This document shows, piece by piece, positions 5,669 through 10,535 of a DNA stretch of 10,535 nt; within the stretch, counting starts at the first letter, position 1, and the number at the start of each line of letters is the position of its first letter. Source of the DNA: Planctomycetota bacterium (GTDB lineage Bacteria > Planctomycetota > Planctomycetia > Pirellulales > Thermoguttaceae); the NCBI GenBank assembly GCA_018897395.1, contig JAHIKV010000150.1, positions 1 through 10,535 on the forward strand, read 5' to 3'. The position numbers were made by a program, and so were the translations under genes. The notes beneath the pieces were generated by a model. The model was not told where the DNA came from and did not search any database. It saw nothing but the letters and a program-made list of their open reading frames with translations.

Positions 5669-7014
5669 GATCCAACAATAGAGTTCTAGTGGAGGAGCTT
5701 GAAGAGGCATTGGCCGAATTGCCGATGTTTGACGCCCACACGCATTTGGTAGGCGGAAGGCTCGGCGCCCGCGGACTCCACGATATTCTTCTATACCACA
5801 TGGTTATCAGCGATTTGTACGCGGCCGGCTGCCCGAGCGGCGCGAGATTGACCCAATTTCCCGGCTGGCCGACGCAGGAGGAGGCCCATCAGCGGTTGGC
5901 GGAGGCGATTCCCTATCTCCGGTTCATTCAGAACACCAGTTGCTTTTGGGGGATGCGTTTGATCCTCCAAAATCTCTATGATTGGCGCGAGCCAATCACG
6001 CCCGATAACTGGCGGCGGCTGGACGAGCTGATTCGCGAACGCGCCGATGATCGGGCCTGGTGGTATTCGATCCTGGATCGGCTGAACATCCGGCGGACGT
6101 GTACGGAAAGCGCCCGGCGCGGCCAAGGAGAAGATGACTGCCGCCTGCAATACTCGATCGAGTGGTGCTTTTTCACGCGATGCCAGTGGGGTGAGTTCGA
6201 CACGGCCCTGTACGAACTGGAACGGGTGTGGGGACGGCCGCCGGAGCCCCCTTCACCCATCGGCGGCGGACAGCGCCCGGCCACCGAGCGGACGATCCGC
6301 ACGTTGGACGATGTCCATGCCGCTATGGCGCACTATGTCAACAACATTCCTTATGATCTGGTCATCTCGACGGCGACGGGCGTTTCCACCGACATCGACT
6401 ACCGAGTAGTCAGCGATGCGGAGATGACGGCGGCTTTGTCGCGGCGGACCCAAGCCGGTTCCGCGGAGCGTGATACGTATTCCTCGTACATCAATGAAGC
6501 TTTCTTGACCGCGTTGGAGAAACACGGCCGGCAGATTGTTTTTCAGTTCAGCCTCGGGGCCGAGCCTTTGCCTTTCGAGACCGGTAGCCGGTTGTCCCAA
6601 CGCACCATCGGGCAAGTGGCGGAAATGATCGCCCGGCACTCCGGGCTGCACTTTCAATGTTTCCTTGCCAGCCGCCATGCGAACCAGTCGTTGTGCACGT
6701 TGGCACGAGAGTTGCCCAATTTCAGCTTGATTGGCTACTGGTGGCATAGTTTCTTTCCCGACATTATCCGCCAAGTCATCGCCGAGCGGCTAGACATGCT
6801 TCCCGTCAACAAGCAGGTGGGATTCTTCTCCGACGCCTATTGCGTGGAATGGACGTATGGCAAGGCCCTGTTGGCGCGAAAGCAACTGGCGCGAGTGCTT
6901 GCCGAAAAGATCGAGCAAGGACAATATACCCGGAACGATGCATTGGCAATCGCCAAGGCCATTCTTTTCGAGACACCGCAGACCCTCTTGGGCATGGTCC
7001 CCCGGAACGCGTGA
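5665..7014 (+). CDS. Uronate (glucuronate) isomerase-like protein, divergent UxaC family
   Basis: The 449-residue protein of the amidohydrolase-fold uronate isomerase family is close to the usual length of about 470. The metal-binding DAHTHL on strand 1 is at 23-28 (His25, His27). GYWWHSFFPDIIRQ (357-370) corresponds to the GsGWWF.D... region, and FFSDAYCVEW (387-396) holds the strand-8 Asp390 where UxaC has TDSRSF. The C-terminal helix pattern also fits. Two familiar UxaC features look changed: the strand-5 HIGA segment appears as FSLGA (295-299) without His, and the Arg of TDSR appears as Tyr392. Since that Arg helps hold the uronate carboxylate, the substrate may not be a uronate. AAAGGA (5649-5654) lies 10 bases upstream, and the start overlaps the aldolase stop. 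Role inferred: aldose-to-ketose isomerisation before the kinase. Confidence 0.8.
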   Translation: MRSNNRVLVEELEEALAELPMFDAHTHLVGGRLGARGLHDILLYHMVISDLYAAGCPSGARLTQFPGWPTQEEAHQRLAEAIPYLRFIQNTSCFWGMRLILQNLYDWREPITPDNWRRLDELIRERADDRAWWYSILDRLNIRRTCTESARRGQGEDDCRLQYSIEWCFFTRCQWGEFDTALYELERVWGRPPEPPSPIGGGQRPATERTIRTLDDVHAAMAHYVNNIPYDLVISTATGVSTDIDYRVVSDAEMTAALSRRTQAGSAERDTYSSYINEAFLTALEKHGRQIVFQFSLGAEPLPFETGSRLSQRTIGQVAEMIARHSGLHFQCFLASRHANQSLCTLARELPNFSLIGYWWHSFFPDIIRQVIAERLDMLPVNKQVGFFSDAYCVEWTYGKALLARKQLARVLAEKIEQGQYTRNDALAIAKAILFETPQTLLGMVPRNA

Positions 7015-7115
7015 CATGGCATTGACCGGCCTGCTCGAACGCCTTGGGGCATGCAGTCCGGAAAAGGCAGGTAAGGATGAAAGACTATGGCCCATCCCAA
7101 CAAATCTGTAACATT

Positions 7116-7133
7116 AGGAAGGAGAAGGAGAAC
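7116..7133 (+). promoter_or_regulatory. Strong ribosome-binding site that fixes the GH2 start
   Basis: AGGAAGGAGAAGGAG, a run of Shine-Dalgarno-like words, ends 3 bases before ATG at 7134; the central GGAAGGAG words have optimal spacing. The same frame is open further up, with ATGs at 7044 and 7077, but those have poorer or badly spaced sites. The extra 30 residues would put a charged tail in front of a signal peptide. The start is therefore placed at 7134. Confidence 0.8.
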
Positions 7134-10100
7134 ATGAGATCAATTCTTTCGGAACGATTGATGGCTGCCCTGACGATCTGGACACAATGCCACTGGTGGG
7201 TAATATGTTGCGCGGCGGCAGCTATGCTTTCCGCCGGTTTTTGTGCCGAGGATGCGCGGGCCGAGGATGCGCGACCTGCTGACGCTGTTGACCATGGGCT
7301 GGTCTCCCAGGAGGATTGGGACAAGTCCTGTGTCTACGAGCTGACTCCCGTCGCGCCGCGGACCGAACTCGGCGACCCCAACGCCGGCGGAAGCGTCGGC
7401 CGGCAAATCACCCTGACCGGCCAGGCGGAGTGGGAGTTGGCTGCTGCCCGCAGCGATCTGACGCTGACTCCGGGCGACATGTCCAAGTTGGAGTGGACTC
7501 GGGTCAAGTTGCCCAACACCGTCCAGCACGCTCTTTTCCAAGCCGGCAAGACGTCCAATCCCTGGTACGCCGACAACTACAAAAGTCTTCAATGGATTCA
7601 GAAACAGGACTGGTATCTTCGCAAGACATTCCGCGTGCCGGAAGGCTGGCGGGGACGGCATATCCGTCTTCGGTTCGATGGGCTCGACTACGTCGGCGTC
7701 GTATGGCTGGACGGGAAACTTCTCGGCATCCACGAAGGGATGGCCGGCGGACCAACCTTCGACATCACCGACCGTGTCAAGGCGGGCCGGGAACACGAGT
7801 TGCTCGTCCGACTAGTCCACGAAAGTCATCCCGCTCCGTTAGGCACCTTCGCTTCTCTCCTCTATGACGACAACAATCCCGTCATCAAGTCCCTGGCCGT
7901 CGACGGGCAAACTTATCAGTGGGGAAATCGTTTCCGATCGATCGGCATTTGGCAGCCCGTGCGCCTGGTCGCCACCGGCCAGGCGTACTTGGAGGCTCCC
8001 TTGGTCCGTACGGACGCGATCACCGCAAGCGGCGCCGAGCTTTGGGCACAGGCGATGATCACGAACACGGGTCCGGCGGTCGAGGGCACGGTGTTGGCCC
8101 GCATCGTCGATCTCCAGACCGGCCAGCCGGTTTGGCAGGAGGAGTCGCAGCAGACCATTACCAACGACAAATCCTATTGGGGCGTATCCTATTGGGAACG
8201 CCGGATCGTGCTGAGCAAGCCCAAGTTATGGTGGCCCAACGGGTTGGGCGGGCAGCCATTGTACCGATTGGAGCTTTCTTTGCGTATCGAGGGTCAGGAA
8301 CTCGACGCCATTGCCACGCGATTCGGCGTCCGCAAACTGGAGTTGCGGCGGAATCCCGCCCCGGCCGACAGTCCTCGTTCTTACGGCGTCGTATCCTCGA
8401 TGTCTTTTGATCCCTTGGATAGACAACTGATGCTGCGGGCCGATGAGTCGTACCGTTTTTTGTTCGTGGTCAATGGCCGCCCGTTCTACGCCAAAGGCGC
8501 TTGCTGGGTGACTTCCGACGATCTGCTCGCCCTGACGCCGGAGCGGGAGGCATGGCTGATGGAGGCCGCCCGCGCCTCGCATATCAATCTGTTTCGTCTC
8601 AACGGCGCATGCAACATCTTTGAAACAGAGCAGTTCTACAATCTTTGCGATGAGAAAGGCATCCTCGTTTGGCAGGACTTGCCGCTCTGCTTTGTCTGTG
8701 GACATTCGGCAAAGGGGCGCTCGGCAAGCCGCGATGTTTGGCACGATCAACTGTCGCAAACGGTCCTTCGCCTCCGGCAACATCCTTCGCTGGCTATCTA
8801 TGTGGGCGGTAATGAATATCGGCCGTATACTCCGGAAAATCTGTGGATCCTCGGTCTGGCCCGAGAAATCTTCGCGTCCTGCGACGATCGCCCCTTCCGC
8901 ATGGCATCGCCCGGCGGCGGAACACGTCACGCCTACGGGGAGGGGCTCTACCCGTTCGATGATTTCTATGGCGGCGACCCGAATTGGTACGAGAAGCAGT
9001 ATCATCGCGGCTGCAACTTCGTTTCCGAATGGTCGTGCCCCGCGTTGGGCAACATGTCGTTGCTCAAACGTGTCGTGCCGGCGGAGGAATTGGCCCGCGG
9101 GCCAGTCGGCCTTGACTGGCAGAAGTTCATCAAAAGCCGTCCCATCCTCGCGGATCGCGCAAGCGAGCTGGAGTTTATCGGCAAGTACCCGTTCATCAGG
9201 GGCTCCTGGTACGGCGACCTGGCAAAGGCGAGTGTCGGCGACTTGGTGGAATACGGCCAAATGGCCCAGGCCAAAGTTTACGGCTGCGCGATGGAGCAAT
9301 GGCGAGCCCACTTCCCGTACAAGGGCGGCCAAACCGTATGGAACTACAACATAATGAGCCCCGTGTCGAGTTGGAACTTGATCGATTGGTTTGGCCAGCC
9401 CACGATCGCTTTCTACGCCGCCAAACGGGCCCATGAACCCACGCACGTCATGGCCCGGACCAACTTCTATTCGTGGGGGCCGGGCGACACGTTCCGCGCC
9501 GCGGTGTTCGCCGTCCACGATGCACCCGAAGGACTCAAGGATGCTCGCATCACGGCTCGTTTGCTCGACCAGCAGTTGAAACCGCTGCTTCACGAAACAT
9601 GGACCGTCAACGTGCCCGGCGGCGGCCTGAAAAGCGACGATCACCCGCTCGCATGGTCCATCCCAACCGACGCGCCGGAGCACTACTTCTTCCTGGAACT
9701 AACGCTCTCCGATTCGGCAAATCGCCCTGTTTCCCGCCAGGCATATCCCTTGCGAGTGCTCAAATCCCTGGCCGACCCGGAGAAACGCCGGAAGTGGCAG
9801 TCGCAGCCCGTGATGGAAACGCTTTGCACCAGCGGCCCGTGGCTGCGTCCTCAACTAGCCTCTGCCCCCACGAAGTTGGATGCCAGGGTTGTTTCGTCTC
9901 GTCAGCTATCGACGCGTGAAGCGGAGTTGACGATCGAGGTCCGTAATGTCGGTCGGCTTCCGGCCTATCCAGTGCGGGTGTCCGTCGTGCCCGACGAGTA
10001 TTCAACCGTGTGGGGCGACAATTATTTCTGGCTGGCCGAAGGCGAGACAAAGATGGTGACGGGCACTGTCCGCCTGGATATGGAGGGGCTCGACCCGGTT

Positions 10101-10184
10101 CACAAACCACCGCGCGCAGCAATCAGTGACTTGACGGTTAGGGTTTCCGCCTGGAATGCGGGAGAGACCGCCCTGAAACCGTAA
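7134..10184 (+). CDS. Exported glycoside hydrolase family 2 enzyme (beta-mannosidase-like architecture)
   Basis: The 1016-residue protein is a retaining exo-glycosidase of GH2. The N terminus has Arg2 and Arg8, then a hydrophobic stretch (21-37) and a likely signal-peptidase site around FCA-ED (38/39), so it acts outside the cytoplasm. Domains in order: a jelly-roll sugar-binding domain (about 95-280, with WYLRKTFRVPE and the GLDYVGVVWLDGKLLG hallmark), an Ig-like domain (about 285-400), the TIM barrel (about 440-770) and C-terminal beta domains (about 775-1016). The acid/base is Glu561 in YVGGNEYRP; the nucleophile is Glu632 in FVSEWS. Both are present, so it should be active. Layout fits beta-mannosidase or exo-beta-glucosaminidase-like GH2 better than LacZ, but substrate cannot be read off. 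The 119-base gap after the isomerase holds no clear promoter. An IS21 fragment begins right after the stop. Confidence 0.88.
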   Translation: MRSILSERLMAALTIWTQCHWWVICCAAAAMLSAGFCAEDARAEDARPADAVDHGLVSQEDWDKSCVYELTPVAPRTELGDPNAGGSVGRQITLTGQAEWELAAARSDLTLTPGDMSKLEWTRVKLPNTVQHALFQAGKTSNPWYADNYKSLQWIQKQDWYLRKTFRVPEGWRGRHIRLRFDGLDYVGVVWLDGKLLGIHEGMAGGPTFDITDRVKAGREHELLVRLVHESHPAPLGTFASLLYDDNNPVIKSLAVDGQTYQWGNRFRSIGIWQPVRLVATGQAYLEAPLVRTDAITASGAELWAQAMITNTGPAVEGTVLARIVDLQTGQPVWQEESQQTITNDKSYWGVSYWERRIVLSKPKLWWPNGLGGQPLYRLELSLRIEGQELDAIATRFGVRKLELRRNPAPADSPRSYGVVSSMSFDPLDRQLMLRADESYRFLFVVNGRPFYAKGACWVTSDDLLALTPEREAWLMEAARASHINLFRLNGACNIFETEQFYNLCDEKGILVWQDLPLCFVCGHSAKGRSASRDVWHDQLSQTVLRLRQHPSLAIYVGGNEYRPYTPENLWILGLAREIFASCDDRPFRMASPGGGTRHAYGEGLYPFDDFYGGDPNWYEKQYHRGCNFVSEWSCPALGNMSLLKRVVPAEELARGPVGLDWQKFIKSRPILADRASELEFIGKYPFIRGSWYGDLAKASVGDLVEYGQMAQAKVYGCAMEQWRAHFPYKGGQTVWNYNIMSPVSSWNLIDWFGQPTIAFYAAKRAHEPTHVMARTNFYSWGPGDTFRAAVFAVHDAPEGLKDARITARLLDQQLKPLLHETWTVNVPGGGLKSDDHPLAWSIPTDAPEHYFFLELTLSDSANRPVSRQAYPLRVLKSLADPEKRRKWQSQPVMETLCTSGPWLRPQLASAPTKLDARVVSSRQLSTREAELTIEVRNVGRLPAYPVRVSVVPDEYSTVWGDNYFWLAEGETKMVTGTVRLDMEGLDPVHKPPRAAISDLTVRVSAWNAGETALKP
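7245..7274 (+). repeat. 15-bp tandem duplication at the GH2 signal-peptide junction
   Basis: GCCGAGGATGCGCGG (7245-7259) is followed at once by the same word with one change (7260-7274). It encodes AEDAR twice (residues 38-47), exactly at the predicted signal-peptide cleavage region. The reading frame is kept. Confidence 0.85.
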
Positions 10185-10266
10185 CTCGTGCGTGGAACAA
10201 TCGACCAATCCGCCGTTGCGGCCAGCCCCGCTCGTGTAATCCCAAGATCGCTTGAATATCCGCCAT
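10138..10266 (-). pseudogene. istA: 5' fragment of an IS21-family transposase gene (istA)
   Basis: ATG at 10266 (minus) opens MADIQAILGLHERGWPQRRIGRLF, the N-terminal HTH start typical of IstA transposases (dI..I..LH.rGwsqR.IAr.lG). A strong AAGGAGG lies 6 bases upstream of the ATG. After about 24 codons, near 10190, the expected LGi.R.TV..y continuation is lost. The frame then runs through DNA antisense to the end of the GH2 gene and stops at 10138-10140. It gives 42 codons in place of roughly 350-500, so no transposase is made. The annotated end includes the foreign tail. Confidence 0.75.
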
Positions 10267-10275
10267 CGTCATCCT

Positions 10276-10299
10276 CCTTCAGCGGGTTATCGCTGAAGG
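10276..10299 (-). promoter_or_regulatory. Hairpin sequestering the istA ribosome-binding site
   Basis: CCTTCAGCG and CGCTGAAGG form a perfect 9-bp stem with a 6-base loop. On the minus strand the 3' arm ends in GAAGG, the start of the AAGGAGG Shine-Dalgarno of istA, so transcripts entering from outside would hide that site. This matches the known habit of insertion sequences of blocking transposase translation from read-through RNA. Function here is inferred. Confidence 0.65.
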
Positions 10300-10325
10300 C
10301 TAAATGACGAACCCAACCTCCTCAA

Positions 10326-10430
10326 TCATGGCCGATTATGACGCGCCCCTGACTGGCCGATGTCACGCGCCCCGTGACAAGGTACACCGTCGTCCACCAC
10401 GACGATCTCGGGTGCAAAGAGTGTAATCAT
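10326..10430 (-). pseudogene. Second copy of the short coupled ORF, broken by the IS21 end
   Basis: Counterpart of the frame at 106-216. ATG at 10430 overlaps the stop of the copied membrane-protein tail. Codons 1-17 (MITLFAPEIVVVDDGVP) match except Asn13 to Asp; the frame then enters the IS21 terminal repeats and stops at 10326-10328. It is an insertion-disrupted gene. Confidence 0.5.
10330..10379 (-). repeat. Two tandem 25-bp terminal repeats of the IS21-type end
   Basis: Units 10355-10379 and 10330-10354 (minus strand) share GTCA, GGGGCGCGT, CAT and a closing TCGGCC. The outer unit also contains an inverted repeat, GTCACG and CGTGAC, around GGGCG. IS21-family elements are known for several transposase-binding repeats at each end and for TG...CA tips, which fits. 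Confidence 0.75.
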
Positions 10431-10535
10431 CCGGGTAATGTGCCGCCGCGAATGCGGTCGTTGATGCAAAGCAGGCCGAAGATGGCGGCCAATATGATCG
10501 ATAACAGGGCAACCTTGCGAAAGGCGACTTGGCCG
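10381..10535. repeat. Right copy of the 155-bp terminal inverted repeat
   Basis: Reverse complement of 1-155 with two differences (at 10394 and 10386). The outermost 141 bases (10395-10535) are identical to the left end. Similarity stops at 10381, next to the IS21 tip at 10379. Confidence 0.95.
10427..10534 (-). CDS. Second copy of the membrane-protein C-terminal tail (partial)
   Basis: The mirror image of 2-109, with the same 35 residues and no nucleotide difference. It includes the hydrophobic helix and a TGA that overlaps the next ATG. The rest of the gene lies beyond the contig end. Confidence 0.5.
   Translation of the reverse strand, partial: GQVAFRKVALLSIILAAIFGLLCINDRIRGGTLPG

Larger units (their letters stand above)
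10190..10379 (-). mobile_element. Left-end remnant of an IS21-family insertion sequence
   Basis: Read on the minus strand, the fragment begins TGTCAC at 10379. It contains two terminal repeats, an RBS-masking hairpin and the first codons of istA, then breaks off within a few bases of the GH2 stop codon. It interrupts the right copy of the terminal inverted repeat: the left copy continues GTACC-GCTGG at 155, while this copy passes GTACC, one T, then TGTCAC. The istB end is missing, so target duplications cannot be examined. The inner boundary is uncertain by about 10 bases. Confidence 0.75.

Noticed and set aside
2325..5710. Several minus-strand open frames of 230-360 codons opposite the symporter, kinase and aldolase
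   Set aside because: They mirror codon bias of the sense genes, have Arg/Pro/His-rich low-quality translations and overlap one another.
7044..7133. An upstream start that would add 30 residues to the GH2 protein
   Set aside because: No ribosome-binding site suits the ATG at 7044, and the charged extension would precede a normal signal peptide; the start at 7134 has a strong site.
8226..9683. Long minus-strand open frame of 485 codons inside the GH2 gene
   Set aside because: It lies wholly antisense to a gene with intact catalytic motifs. Such frames are common in GC-rich DNA, and its translation shows no domain.
1..10535. Treating the terminal inverted repeats as the ends of one large transposon
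   Set aside because: The repeats carry ordinary coding DNA, lack transposon-type tips, and both start exactly at the contig edge as an assembly break would produce.
1..10535. CRISPR array, tRNA, rRNA or riboswitch
   Set aside because: No regular spacer-repeat pattern, cloverleaf or rRNA-like block was seen; the leaders before the symporter and GH2 show no recognisable riboswitch core.

Overview
The window looks like one short metagenomic contig of about 59-60% GC (estimated by eye) from a Gram-negative, saccharolytic bacterium. The gene set and style (XylR-type regulator, SSS symporter, PfkB kinase, DhnA-type aldolase, uronate-isomerase-like protein, large exported GH2) recall Planctomycetes of the Pirellulales type. 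That placement is inference; there is no rRNA or marker gene to fix it.

The core (558-10184) is a sugar-catabolism locus, all on the + strand. In order it holds a XylR-type regulator (558-1802), a sodium:solute symporter (2094-3710), a PfkB sugar kinase (3852-4817), a class I aldolase (4832-5668), a divergent uronate-isomerase-like protein (5665-7014) and an exported GH2 glycosidase (7134-10184). The last four are tightly packed and probably one operon. The proposed flow is: GH2 releases a sugar outside the cytoplasm, the symporter imports it, the isomerase-like enzyme makes a ketose, the kinase phosphorylates it and the aldolase splits it into two trioses or similar pieces. The true substrate is not evident. 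The isomerase-like protein seems to lack residues that canonical uronate isomerases carry, so an uncharacterised sugar is possible.

Two near-identical control sites lie upstream of the symporter (1896-1964) and of the kinase operon (3741-3810). Each has a GCGCAA...TTGCGC inverted repeat followed at the same distance by a TGCAT word and a -10-like CAtAAT/CAcAAT. This is a strong candidate regulon operator for the neighbouring XylR-type protein.

The flanks are mobile-element wreckage. Bases 1-155 and 10381-10535 are inverted copies of each other. Identity is perfect for exactly the outermost 141 bases, which suggests both contig ends stop at the same assembly-graph node, and so that a longer inverted repeat flanks the locus in the genome. 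The left copy is followed by a sliver of an IS4-family transposase. The right copy is interrupted by the left end of an IS21-family element: terminal repeats, a hairpin masking the transposase ribosome-binding site, and the first codons of istA. That element is cut off right behind the GH2 stop codon. No tRNA, rRNA or CRISPR array was seen.
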